This document shows positions 35,305-43,841 of a stretch of 64,000 nt of DNA, piece after piece. How positions within the stretch are numbered: the first letter of the stretch is position 1; every line of letters starts with the position of its first letter. This stretch comes from Hofstenia miamia (lineage: Eukaryota > Xenacoelomorpha > Acoela). The notes beneath the pieces were generated by a model. That model was not told the origin of the DNA. It worked only from the letters and a program-made list of their open reading frames with translations, and searched no databases. Where the stretch lies: contig SCFE01000021.1 in assembly GCA_004352715.1 (NCBI GenBank), positions 124,001-188,000 of the forward strand. The letters run 5' to 3'. Made by a program: the position numbers and the translations under genes.

Positions 35305-38300
35305 GTATATATGTTAAAGATGGATGTAACAAACTCTAACATAAAATTAACGGGAATGTAGGAGCACCTCAAGGAGGATCACTGTCTGGTATGTTATTCA
35401 CATACCTTACAAATCTGTAATGAGCAAATCACATATCCTACAAAATCAAAAATTATAAAATATTCTGATGGCACATGCATCATAGGAGAAATTTCAGTTT
35501 CATCTTGGGAAAGTGATTATATTTGTTTCACACATAATCTTGCCGATATAGATCGATTATCTAAACAAAGTAATCTCATTATAAATGAAAACAAATCTGC
35601 GATTCTATGTTTTAGCCATTTGAACGTTAAAAACCCAAAATTGCTATCAATTGTTAATAACAAAACACGTTGCAAAAATGGAATCAAATGAAATATCTTG
35701 GTGTAATGCTAAACAAGATTGTAATAATCGTGTAGAAGCGGTTATAAAGAAAGCATATAGGTATCAATGTCATTTTTCATTGAATACCGATCCTTTAGTA
35801 AAAAGTGGAAAATTTTTCAGATGGCCGTATTACCTATATACAGATATGATTCTGCTTCATGGTCAATAAATATCACAGAAAGAAACAGAAAAGATCTTAA
35901 AAACCTATAAAATTGTTTGCTAAATTAACAAAATTAGAAAAGATGGATCTTGTACAATCTATTAACAACGCTCATTATGGATTATTGAAGAAATATACAA
36001 ACAAACTATATGAGGACAAACATCATCCACTGCACAAAAGCATCATTTTTTCTAAACATCACACTAGGACAAAGGTAAGACTAGCCATTAAAAAAGATTT
36101 GCGATATTATATAAATTGCTCATTGATATCAGAGTTAAGTTCCTTGTAATAAATATCCAAAGTTTTCCTATTTCTTTTTCCAAAAATTAAGCAACAGACT
36201 CTTTTTGAACAATTAGAAATTACTAACCAGTTTGCGTCAGATGACCTCATACGTATCTAAATTAATTTGAAAAACGTTTATACTAGAATTCATTTATTAG
36301 TAAATAGGGATATCCATGCTTATTACTAAAGATCGCATTTCAATCTAATTATAAAATAGTAAATTTTTATATAAATTATGAATAAAATTCTCTAGAACTT
36401 GATAAATGGTGTTAAAAATTTGTTCAAAATACGTATTGCTATTAAGAATCATTCCCAATAGAACACATAGTCAGAACGTTTATTTGTAAGTTTGTTTAGA
36501 TTCAAATTAATGCATAATTTGTCTAGAAATTATTCGAGCCCTGTCAAAACCATATGCACTATTTGATTCTTCTGATATTAGACGAATGTATCTTTCCACC
36601 GCTTGTGAGTAGCAAGGTAATTCAAGGTCTTTCAAAGGATCTTTTATTGTTTTGAGTAATTTTTTCACTACTGCTTAGTGGTCTCAGCAATTGGCGGGAA
36701 CATAATCGGAACTTCATCCCAATTAATCATTTCATAATATATTTCTGCATTCCAATTTATATTAGGAATAATATATTTCGGTATATTTTCACTGTTGTAT
36801 TTTTTAGAAATTTGAATTCTCTCTACATCAGTTTTTCTGACTATTTAGGAGTTAACAGCATGCATTGCAAATAAAATAGGCTCTGGATGAGCATAGAAAG
36901 CATTTCGTTGTTTTGCTTCTCGTAATGTGAACAAATTTTTAGAGCCATTATATTTTTGAAAATCTTTCTTAATGGTGAACCATGTAGTCGCGTAGCACTT
37001 TACTACATAGAAAGTAAGCATTAATAACTCATGACTTGAATGTACCTTTGATTCATATAATCTGCAAGTTCGAATAGCAAGTGTTATCCATCTAGAATGA
37101 ACNNNNNNNNNNNNNNNNNNNNNNNNNNNNNNNNNNNNNNNNNNNNNNNNNNNNNNNNNNNNNNNNNNNNNNNNNNNNNNNNNNNNNNNNNNNNNNNNNN
37201 NNNNNNNNNNNNNNNNNNNNNNNNNNNNNNNNNNNNNNNNNNNNNNNNNNNNNNNNNNNNNNNNNNNNNNNNNNNNNNNNNNNNNNNNNNNNNNNNNNNN
37301 NNNNNNNNNNNNNNNNNNNNNNNNNNNNNNNNNNNNNNNNNNNNNNNNNNNNNNNNNNNNNNNNNNNNNNNNNNNNNNNNNNNNNNNNNNNNNNNNNNNN
37401 NNNNNNNNNNNNNNNNNNNNNNNNNNNNNNNNNNNNNNNNNNNNNNNNNNNNNNNNNNNNNNNNNNNNNNNNNNNNNNNNNNNNNNNNNNNNNNNNNNNN
37501 NNNNNNNNNNNNNNNNNNNNNNNNNNNNNNNNNNNNNNNNNNNNNNNNNNNNNNNNNNNNNNNNNNNNNNNNNNNNNNNNNNNNNNNNNNNNNNNNNNNN
37601 NNNNNNNNNNNNNNNNNNNNNNNNNNNNNNNNNNNNNNNNNNNNNNNNNNNNNNNNNNNNNNNNNNNNNNNNNNNNNNNNNNNNNNNNNNNNNNNNNNNN
37701 NNNNNNNNNNNNNNNNNNNNNNNNNNNNNNNNNNNNNNNNNNNNNNNNNNNNNNNNNNNNNNNNNNNNNNNNNNNNNNNNNNNNNNNNNNNNNNNNNNNN
37801 NNNNNNNNNNNNNNNNNNNNNNNNNNNNNNNNNNNNNNNNNNNNNNNNNNNNNNNNNNNNNNGAAATCAACATGAGGAACAGATGTAAACGCGACTGTGC
37901 GCTATTGAAATCGTCAAAGGAAAGAACATGAAGAACAGATGTAAACACGACCATGCGCTATTGAAATCGCTTGACGAATTCCTCAAGTTGAACCAGTGTA
38001 AACAGGGCTTTAGATAGCTACACACTAAATCTTGTGATACTGGATTAAAAATAGTATAAATTGAATTCTGCTTTTCTGTTATCGGATTAGGCAGCTCTGG
38101 GAGAAGTGAAATGAAGGCAAAAGCAGCAATCAATTTCTGAGTTCGGTAATTTCGGCTGTGCTCTACACTGATTGTTTTATCTGAGTGATCCAACGAGTCT
38201 ATATGCACAATTCAGACAATTCATTTATCCCATTGCCGAATAACAGCTATACTTGTGACTAGTGTTCTCAACTGAAATTACCACTACTGAATTGTTTTCC

Positions 38301-38886
38301 CAAAAACTGAAACTGAATTTATTGATAATACAAAACTGAAACTGAAACTTAAATAAGCAAAGGTATGAAACTGAAATTGATAGCAACCGGGAAGTTTAAA
38401 AGTATGAAAATTGTTATTCACACAGCTCTTTATTTGTTGCGATCAGGACTCTCTGACGCAGGGATTCATTCGAAATTCTTGTGTATGTGATAATTTTATG
38501 CGGAGAATTTAGAGGCTATTTTTACGAACATCCTAAGAGGTTCTCGTCAAATGTCATGTATACATTCAAAAATTTCATTCGTTATTGCACAGTGGTTTAT
38601 CCCAGACAGCCTACTGAATTTCATCAAGTCCTCCCATTTTTAAAGAAGTTCAAGTTAAATTTGAGCATGTTTTATTTAATATTTTTTAATTATGTTGTTA
38701 GATTTATGTTGATTATTCCTTCAATTTACTTCACACTATTTTTAGAGTAAACATTGTGTCTTAAAGTCTGCCCATCCCTCACCTTTATCAGCTTTTAATG
38801 GTTTCTTTGGATGTGATCATTTCAAGAAAGCCAATGAGTATTTGGTTAGTAAAAAAAGAAAAGCAATTGACTGGAAATCGGTGTGA
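22591..38886 (+). CDS. UNG: Uracil-DNA glycosylase, complete seven-exon gene
   Basis: Base-excision repair enzyme that removes uracil from DNA. Exons: 22591-22638, 24350-24460, 24505-24600, 25021-25075, 25117-25248, 33384-33562, 38746-38886 (762 nt, 253 aa plus TGA). All junctions have GT/AG and keep frame. The N-terminus has a PCNA-box-like SITDFF (6-11) lacking the usual Gln and a KKRK nuclear signal (19-22), so a nuclear form is likely. Catalytic core: GQDPYH (92-97, general-base Asp 94), LLLNAVLTV with uracil-contacting Asn 153, and HPSPLS (217-222) with His 217 and helix-intercalating Leu 221. The length fits the family (E. coli 229, human nuclear form 313). Introns 2 and 4 are 44 and 41 nt, while introns 5 and 6 are swollen with transposons. 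No inactivating change was seen. Confidence 0.95.
22639..24349 (+). other. UNG intron 1 with gap
   Basis: A 1.7-kb intron with a 210-N gap at 23798-24007. No repeat recognised. Confidence 0.8.
23798..24007. other. Assembly gap, 210 N
   Basis: N run within UNG intron 1; it does not interrupt an exon. Confidence 0.99.
24350..24460 (+). CDS. UNG: UNG exon 2
   Basis: 37 codons after the acceptor tttgcag, encoding AAKKRKLDK and then [16 protein letters not shown], the start of the catalytic fold. It ends at gtaaag, followed by a 44-nt intron. Confidence 0.9.
24461..24504 (+). other. UNG intron 2, 44 nt
   Basis: A very short spliceosomal intron from gtaaag to ttttag, flanked by exons that match the UNG protein on both sides. 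It has no room for a normal polypyrimidine tract. Confidence 0.9.
24505..24600 (+). CDS. UNG: UNG exon 3
   Basis: 32 codons encoding [14 protein letters not shown] and [12 protein letters not shown], matching the region just before the active-site loop. Both junctions are in phase 0; the donor is gtgagt. Confidence 0.9.
25021..25075 (+). CDS. UNG: UNG exon 4 (active-site GQDPYH)
   Basis: Short exon encoding [18 protein letters not shown] and the first base of a Gly codon. It holds the catalytic Asp. The acceptor is ttttttaag and the donor gtttgt; the following intron is only 41 nt. Confidence 0.95.
25076..25116 (+). other. UNG intron 4, 41 nt
   Basis: The shortest intron in the window, gtttgt to ggtttag. 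Without its removal the frame between GQAH and LCFSV would be broken. Confidence 0.9.
25117..25248 (+). CDS. UNG: UNG exon 5
   Basis: Encodes [23 protein letters not shown] and LSGWAKQ, ending after the first base of a Gly codon. The donor gttagc opens an 8.1-kb intron full of mobile elements. Confidence 0.95.
25419..25905 (+). repeat. Short copy of the intron repeat (copy 0)
   Basis: From acgcacgtcttatctc to the TA run, this matches 28334-29130 and 34453-35249, but lacks about 300 bp between acctaatt and agtttacttaatgatgg. It ends in gtgactgatgcatg followed by a TA/TG array, as do the other copies. It is a diverged third copy lying at the start of UNG intron 5. Confidence 0.85.
25905..25992. 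repeat. TA/TG-rich microsatellite
   Basis: Interrupted TATATG/TATA array at the end of repeat copy 0. Both-strand open frames here (Tyr/Ile runs) are artefacts of the repeat. Confidence 0.9.
25993..26506. other. Intron DNA, nothing recognised
   Basis: AT-rich part of UNG intron 5 between repeat copy 0 and mariner copy 3. Confidence 0.5.
26507..26537. repeat. (TA)n microsatellite beside mariner 5' end
   Basis: Pure TA run ending directly at the first mariner bases. Mariners insert at TA, so an expanded TA array at the target is plausible. Confidence 0.9.
26553..26804. other. Assembly gap, 252 N, in mariner 5' end
   Basis: The text gcgataccagtg occurs directly before the gap (26540-26552) and again at 26818-26828 after it. 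The gap may therefore be zero or negative, with the same element end assembled twice. Confidence 0.95.
26813..28079 (+). mobile_element. Mariner copy 3, near full length, inactive
   Basis: The longest mariner copy. Transposase ATG at 26971 ([18 protein letters not shown]). Recognisable blocks: [37 protein letters not shown], the DDE block [10 protein letters not shown] near 27406-27440, and [17 protein letters not shown] (about 27778-27829) with the last catalytic acid. The C-terminal part ends near [10 protein letters not shown]. At least seven in-frame stops interrupt it, many explained by CGA-to-TGA, CAA-to-TAA or TGG-to-TGA changes. The 3' end reads ttttttgtcacacctcgta near 28052-28078, a typical mariner terminus. 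It lies inside UNG intron 5 in the same direction as the gene. Confidence 0.9.
28096..28111. other. Assembly gap, 16 N
   Basis: Short gap between a TA run at the mariner 3' end and the 57-bp minisatellite. Confidence 0.99.
28112..28338 (+). repeat. 57-bp minisatellite, array A (about 4 units)
   Basis: Tandem 57-bp units with landmarks ttgatttc, gacgatttcaatagcgca and gtttacatctgttcctca. Because 57 is a multiple of three and units lack stops, both strands stay open and give 19-residue repeats; I see no reason to think they are translated. Array B has the same unit, and array C has it inverted. Confidence 0.95.
29131..29183. repeat. (TA)n microsatellite
   Basis: TA array at the inner end of the left inverted-repeat arm; the same array occurs at 35250-35302 in copy 2. 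Confidence 0.95.
29228..29890 (+). pseudogene. LINE-like reverse transcriptase remnant, copy 1
   Basis: Broken RT in several frames: [16 protein letters not shown] (29233-29280) is the family's PQG block, [12 protein letters not shown] (29338-29373) stands where YADD belongs but has lost the catalytic Asp pair, [15 protein letters not shown] (29454-29498) and a YLGVML-like block follow. The last part, [13 protein letters not shown] and KKYTNKLYE, is not assigned. It is inactive and duplicated at 35347-36110. Confidence 0.65.
29895..29942. repeat. (TA)n microsatellite
   Basis: TA array at the inner end of the right inverted-repeat arm, present only in copy 1. Confidence 0.95.
30390..32400 (-). 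pseudogene. Transposon family X protein, near full length, broken
   Basis: Reading the minus strand from about 32400 with frame changes gives the whole order of a protein family that I know from arthropod and cnidarian genomes: [23 protein letters not shown] with [13 protein letters not shown] and [12 protein letters not shown], then [25 protein letters not shown], a [11 protein letters not shown] block, [29 protein letters not shown], and finally [16 protein letters not shown] before TAA at 30390. Three short frames (32177-31830, 31585-31262, 31030-30728) hold most of it. Cys/His pairs in the N-terminal part suggest metal binding. The biochemical role is unknown to me; it is a repeat-borne gene and inactive here. 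Confidence 0.65.
32401..33383. other. Intron DNA before UNG exon 6
   Basis: About 980 bp of AT-rich sequence with a TA run near 32802-32825. No inverted 57-bp minisatellite was found here, unlike the right side of copy 2. Confidence 0.6.
33384..33562 (+). CDS. UNG: UNG exon 6
   Basis: Encodes [29 protein letters not shown] and IVFILWG, then KSIDQ. The acceptor is attattag and the donor gtaagt. It carries the uracil-recognition Asn and is flanked on both sides by near-identical transposon blocks. Confidence 0.95.
33563..34096. other. UNG intron 6, start, nothing recognised
   Basis: AT-rich intron sequence up to the minisatellite. Confidence 0.5.
34097..34456 (+). repeat. 57-bp minisatellite, array B (about 6 units)
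   Basis: Just over six units of the 57-bp repeat; the spacing of ttcctcatg is 57 bp. Unit variants (gcatggtcgcg, gcacagttgcg, gcacagttgtg) occur in the same order at the right end of arrays A and B, so the arrays were copied together with the block that follows. Confidence 0.95.
35250..35302. repeat. (TA)n microsatellite
   Basis: TA array matching 29131-29183 in length class and position. Confidence 0.95.
35347..36110 (+). pseudogene. LINE-like reverse transcriptase remnant, copy 2
   Basis: Same RT remnant as 29228-29890, with [13 protein letters not shown] and the degenerate SDGT box. It extends about 100 bp further ([16 protein letters not shown] and VRLAIKKDL), sequence replaced by a TA array and inverted-repeat arm in copy 1. 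It is still interrupted by stops. Confidence 0.65.
36507..37102 (-). pseudogene. Transposon family X protein, C-terminal part, copy 2
   Basis: Matches 30390-30985: [29 protein letters not shown] and [16 protein letters not shown] in order on the minus strand, with the same internal stop after the HAVNS residues. The N-terminal part would lie in the 760-N gap. Confidence 0.65.
37103..37862. other. Assembly gap, 760 N
   Basis: Gap within UNG intron 6 between family X copy 2 and the inverted minisatellite array C. Confidence 0.99.
37863..38005 (-). repeat. 57-bp minisatellite, array C, inverted (about 2 units)
   Basis: The reverse complement gives two or so units of the 57-bp repeat (gcgcacagtcgcgtttac) followed by a more degenerate unit ending in ctgtttacactggttc. 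Opposite in orientation to arrays A and B, it faces array B across the 34.1-38.0 kb segment. Confidence 0.9.
38006..38745. other. UNG intron 6, end
   Basis: Includes a stretch at 38270-38370 in which actgaaactgaa and near variants recur, a degenerate short tandem pattern. Otherwise nothing recognised. Confidence 0.5.
38746..38886 (+). CDS. UNG: UNG exon 7
   Basis: Encodes [23 protein letters not shown] and the C-terminal AIDWKSV, then TGA. It carries the catalytic His and the intercalating Leu. Confidence 0.95.
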   Translation, partial: SKHCVLKSAHPSPLSAFNGFFGCDHFKKANEYLVSKKRKAIDWKSV

Positions 38887-40089
38887 AACTTTAAATTTTT
38901 CCTTTTACTATATGTTTGAATTTTTCAATCCAGTGTTTTTATATTGGAAATTTGTAAATATCATGTCATTTAATTTGGTCCAATATCTGTTTTTCATTGT
39001 AATGTTTGAAAACGTTTTATGTTCTACATCTATTGTAAAGAACTTGTCCTTAGTTTGCTTAGCAATTTCGGCACAACCTACTTTTCCTTACTGTGACAAA
39101 TTTCAACATAAATCCGAAATTATACAATGTATTCTTTTTAGTGACAATTTCACACTGAAAAACTGACGGAAGTTTTTTAGACAAAAATTTGACCCTTTCA
39201 AGTCTGAGTAGTGTTGTCACATGCATTTTGGTAAGGCTTTTGACGACAAGTTTCACCACATCATTCGATTTACAGTAATATTGCATATCATCAGATAGTA
39301 TGTAGAAAATACATAACGGTAGTTGGAGTTTTATCTACTGATGTATCTTATTCTATGTTATCACTACGAAGAGTACTCGAAGGCTAAGTAGGTTAATTGA
39401 AGATCCAACTAAAAACTCAAAAAGCCTTAAATTCTAATTTGAGATGGAGTATTGTATAGGATGACGGGGTGCCAGTTAGTGTTGATTACGTATTCAAATA
39501 GTTGTACTAAAATTCATAATACAAAAGTTGATTTTTAACAACAAATTGAATTTAGAAGAGCATATAATGCTAATGTAACATTATGAAATGCGAGTATTTT
39601 TCAGTACACTGATTATAAATTATCTAAAGTTGATTTAACTGCACAATTGCTTAACCCTTAAATGTATAAGTTTTTTCTGAGAGTTGTATAACCAGGGTTC
39701 ATTTAACTCTACTATTTAAAACCAACTAAGTACACCCAAATTTACAAGGTAAGCAAATTAATATTTATTAAAAGAAATACTTAGAAAAAGTTGTCAGATG
39801 AATTTTACACATTGATTCTCCAGTTACGACACCTGTTCATCGTCATCCTATCAGCATAATAGGGACAGAGAGCAACACTTTTGTTTTCATGAAATAAATG
39901 CAGATTTCTGTGACAGTGAAGAATTTCAAAATCAATCATGTCTGTTGAGAACAGCTCCAATATTTCTCTATAAAATATCTGTAGTTGACGCTCTAGGTAC
40001 CACAGATTGAACAGCTGAAGACCAAGTTTTTCAAGAAAAGCTTTGATAAATATAAAATTTTAGTGTTTGTATCACTAAATTTAAGAAAA
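38887..40089. other. UNG 3' flank, no gene seen
   Basis: About 1.2 kb of AT-rich DNA; probably holds the UNG 3' untranslated region, but no polyadenylation signal could be singled out. Confidence 0.4.
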
Positions 40090-41200
40090 TTTGGAAAACT
40101 GCTATAATAATGCCAATTCCAAAACTACAAACGTCTTAAATACATAATTTACAACCAATTAGCATTAATTCAATACTGTCAAAAACATTTGATAAACTTG
40201 CATATAACATTCATATCAAGGATATCTATAACAGTCATTTGCATAAAATCAACATGATTTCAGAACAAACGGAACAATAACAAATGCCGTTATCGAACTA
40301 CAAAATATTATTCAGCCCTACAAAAATGGAAACTATGATTATGTAAAATTAATCAGCCTTATAGAAATAGTTTTAGACAATGCAAATCACTGTTTTATTT
40401 AAAAAAGTATTACGCATTTTAATCCGAACATCATTAATTGGCTTTATGGCTTCATTGCCAATAGTCAACAATTGGTTAAATATGATAACAGAATTTCCAA
40501 TGTGGAAAAGATCAACAAAGGTGTTCCTCAGGGTTCCGTTTGTGGCCCATTTCTATTCAATGTATGTATCGACTGGTTAAATTGTACACTTTTAAATGGA
40601 TCAATTTTTAAATATAAATGCTGATAATTCATTGATTTGCCCTCTAACTTTTGAAAATTATTGACTTATGACATTCAATATGATCAAAGCTTGGTATGAA
40701 GAAAACCAATTTGAACTCAATTATAGAAAATAACTGGAATTGATTCCACTAAAGAGAAAATTTGCTGATAATATAAATAAAACAATGAAATATCTTGCAT
40801 TTACTATAAATAACAAGCTTTCATTAAAACATCATATTGCTCAAGTTTATAAAAAATCGATGAGAAATTTCTATATAAAACAAAGAAGATTTTTATATCA
40901 AGATGAAACTGAACTCTTATGCAATTCATTAGTAAATTCTTTTATAATTTAAGGTATACAAGTATATTCAGGTGAAACAGGCATCCTTAACAAAATTTAA
41001 TAACATATAAAAAACCTTTAAATAAAAACTCAATAGTAAAGAATTAAATATTTTTAACATCATTTAAGCAAAAGACAAATCATTACATCAACACATTGAA
41101 TGCTCTCAAAATCATCTTCTAAAACCATTCATTAGCAAAAGAATTGAATTCGCTATATAAAAATTCAGAAAAAGTAGTCCATCGAAATGATTTTCATTAA
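40090..41200 (+). mobile_element. LINE reverse transcriptase remnant
   Basis: Broken non-LTR RT in three frames. LQPISINSILSKTFDKL (about 40149-40200) is the RT start, a degraded DNANH block near 40375-40390 stands where FDxVNH belongs, GVPQGSVCGPFLFNV (40520-40566) is the PQG block, and FIDLP-like sequence and KYLAFTINNKLSLKHH (40790-40838) follow. Many stops. It lies downstream of UNG. Confidence 0.7.
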
Positions 41201-41915
41201 AGACAATTATCCCTGATCGTTATTTCTCCTGTTATTAAATATAACATTTAGTTTAGTAATTTGTAATTTAGCTTACTTTATTGTAAACTTAAAATATAGT
41301 TTATTATTAATTTTACAAGCACTTTATTAGAAGTATTGCTTCAACAAAAAACTAAAATTTATACAAAATAAACTAAACTAAATCAAGTCTTCCCATGCAT
41401 GCATTTTTTTGATGAACCAATTAATTTCTGATGACTTAGCAAATTATTTTTTAATGTTTTAATATCTTTTGCGAATCTAACGTTCTTGTCCAGTTTATTC
41501 CAGCAACCTGCAGAATTATATATAATTGAGTTTTCCCAATGTTTTGATTTATTAAGAATGTTAATTATACATTTGCGATTTCTTGGGTTATATGTAACAA
41601 TGTAATTGAATAGATTTAATGCAGTTGGCATTTTGTTAACATGTTTAAGCATTAGAACCAAACTAGCGTACTTGATAAAGTACTTTGGGGACAGCAATTC
41701 ATATTTTTATTAATAATTACTAGTTTCTTATTTGTCAATGTTGAATAATGTCCAAATTGCTCTATTGAATGTAACAATAATACGTTCTTGCTTGAATAAA
41801 CTTATGCCTTGCAAAAGGATACAAGCATACATGAATTGGCTGCTTACAAATGCATTTATCATTTGGATATTTTTAGTAATATTCTTCAATTCATGAATGT
41901 AAGCAATACCACTGT

Positions 41916-42581
41916 TCATCTTTCTCCGCTTACTGGAAATGAATTCATGAAGTTTAATTCTTTGTTTATTTCAACAGCTAGATGTTTTATTGTTTTGCTT
42001 TGCGGAATATTTGCATGATTGATTTCAATGTCAATTTTAATTTCTATGTCACGAGACTCATTTGGTGCAAAAATCATGACTTGTGTTTTATTTATATTTA
42101 TTGTAAGATTGTTTTGGTTGAAATAATTGGAAAGAAAATTAATGTTATTCTTAATAATTTTTGCTGCATTGTATGGGCTAACATTCTTTTCTAAAATACT
42201 GGTGTCATCATCATATTGATAGATCTCACAATTTCTAACATAATCGTTAATGTCATTGACATATAGTGTAAAGAGAAGTGGTCCAATGACCGTGCCCAGT
42301 GAAACACCCCTTTGCAGAGTTAAAAACCTTGAAAAATTGTTACCAAGTTTGACACGCTGCTTCCTTTCTGAAAGAAAACTTTTAATTAATGCCACACTAT
42401 TATTATCAAAGCCATATCGGTTTAGTTTTTTCAGAAGAATGTCGTGGTTTATGCTATCAAATGCTTTACTTAAATCTAATAAGGCAACTGCAGTACACAT
42501 GTTATTGTTCAGATTAAGTCGTATATTTTCAGTAAGGGCCAATAATGCGTCTGTAGTTTGAATAATTAGGTCTAAATCCAA
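41916..42581 (-). CDS. LINE reverse transcriptase core
   Basis: 221 codons open, containing RT blocks A (LDLSKAFDSINH), B (QRGVSLGTVIGPLLF, in which the usual GVPQG is altered) and C (YDDDTSIL), then the thumb start ININKTQVMIF. The preceding conserved piece SKSQFGFRP lies just upstream in an adjoining frame at 42600-42530. The catalytic Asp residues are all present; the change in the PQG block may lower activity. Confidence 0.8.
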   Translation of the reverse strand: MDLDLIIQTTDALLALTENIRLNLNNNMCTAVALLDLSKAFDSINHDILLKKLNRYGFDNNSVALIKSFLSERKQRVKLGNNFSRFLTLQRGVSLGTVIGPLLFTLYVNDINDYVRNCEIYQYDDDTSILEKNVSPYNAAKIIKNNINFLSNYFNQNNLTININKTQVMIFAPNESRDIEIKIDIEINHANIPQSKTIKHLAVEINKELNFMNSFPVSGER

Positions 42582-42615
42582 ACTGACTTTTTGATAATAT
42601 ATTGTTAGATTTTAA

Positions 42616-42998
42616 NNNNNNNNNNNNNNNNNNNNNNNNNNNNNNNNNNNNNNNNNNNNNNNNNNNNNNNNNNNNNNNNNNNNNNNNNNNNNNNNNNNNN
42701 NNNNNNNNNNNNNNNNNNNNNNNNNNNNNNNNNNNNNNNNNNNNNNNNNNNNNNNNNNNNNNNNNNNNNNNNNNNNNNNNNNNNNNNNNNNNNNNNNNNN
42801 NNNNNNNNNNNNNNNNNNNNNNNNNNNNNNNNNNNNNNNNNNNNNNNNNNNNNNNNNNNNNNNNNNNNNNNNNNNNNNNNNNNNNNNNNNNNNNNNNNNN
42901 NNNNNNNNNNNNNNNNNNNNNNNNNNNNNNNNNNNNNNNNNNNNNNNNNNNNNNNNNNNNNNNNNNNNNNNNNNNNNNNNNNNNNNNNNNNNNNNNNN
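42616..42998. other. Assembly gap, 383 N, inside the LINE
   Basis: N run between the pre-RT region and the RT fingers of the minus-strand LINE. Confidence 0.99.
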
Positions 42999-43841
42999 AA
43001 ATGTAAATGATCTGCAATGTAGTGGATATATTTCTTAATAATGAAGGTTGGGATATTTAATGATCCACAAGATTTAGTTGAAACAAGGTTAGCGATTTCA
43101 CTCAATAGCTGAGACCTTGAAATAAATGAAAATGAGAAAAGTGATGTGCATTTCGGTGGCAACTAAATATCAACTTTTGGTCCCATGTATTTGCCTAGAT
43201 TGATAAATATATCATTTAAATGATTAGCAATTTCATTTTGATTAGAAACAATATTGCCATCAATTAAAATTTCACTAATATTAGTTTGTAAAGTTCTACC
43301 CTTACTTAAAATTTTATCCATAAATCTCCATTTATCCTTAGATGTGAGTAATTTATTATAAAAATTATGTAAAAAATCTCTGCGTAATTTGTGTTTGAAA
43401 GAATGTATTTCTGATTTTAGATTCCTAAATTCAGTTTTTAAGTGGATGCATTGTCCATTCATATCTCTGAGTTTATACCATATATCACCTTTCTTATTTT
43501 CAAGTACTCGGAGGTGAGGGTTTGATTATATCTTAGTGGTTAGACTACATTTTGAATGATGTTTTATGAATTTCTTTTTTGTAGGTGCAAGAATGTCAAG
43601 GCATTTTTTAATATTAGATGCAATAAATTTAAGCATTTGATTCGCGTAATCTAATGTATATATATATATGTATATATATATATTATAAAAAAGTTTCTTA
43701 AATTTTTCATCTGAAAAATTTACAAAACTTCTTGAAAATACTAGTTTTCTTTTGAAATTGTTTTGACTCTTATTAGATGTGTACACAATAAGGTTATGGT
43801 CAGAAATGCTGTTAAAAATGTAGGATTCATTATCCATGTGN

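Larger units (their letters stand above)
34458..37102 (+). repeat. Long intron repeat, copy 2 (pair of 28339-30985)
   Basis: Near-identical to copy 1 and in the same orientation, but in UNG intron 6 rather than intron 5. It includes the RT remnant and part of family X, and ends at the gap at 37103. Confidence 0.9.
41383..43837 (-). mobile_element. LINE (Jockey/CR1-like), mostly intact frame, with gap
   Basis: Non-LTR retrotransposon on the minus strand. From 43837: endonuclease end with ISDHNLIVY, a linker with KDKWRFMDKIL (about 43350-43320), the pre-RT region KSCGSLNIPTFIIKKY, a 383-N gap (42616-42998), then RT from SKSQFGFRPNYSN. RT core 42581-41916: ALLDLSKAFDSINH with the first catalytic Asp, GPLLFTLYVNDI, YQYDDDTSIL with the Asp pair, and LTININKTQVMIF. 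The 3' domain runs to about 41383 (AGCWNKLDKNVR, with the usual WN near the end). A few stops and frameshifts remain. It is much better kept than the other LINEs here, so it is the youngest. Confidence 0.85.

Noticed and set aside
28096-38005. CRISPR-like array from the 57-bp repeats
   Set aside because: The units are contiguous with no unique spacers, and the genome is eukaryotic.
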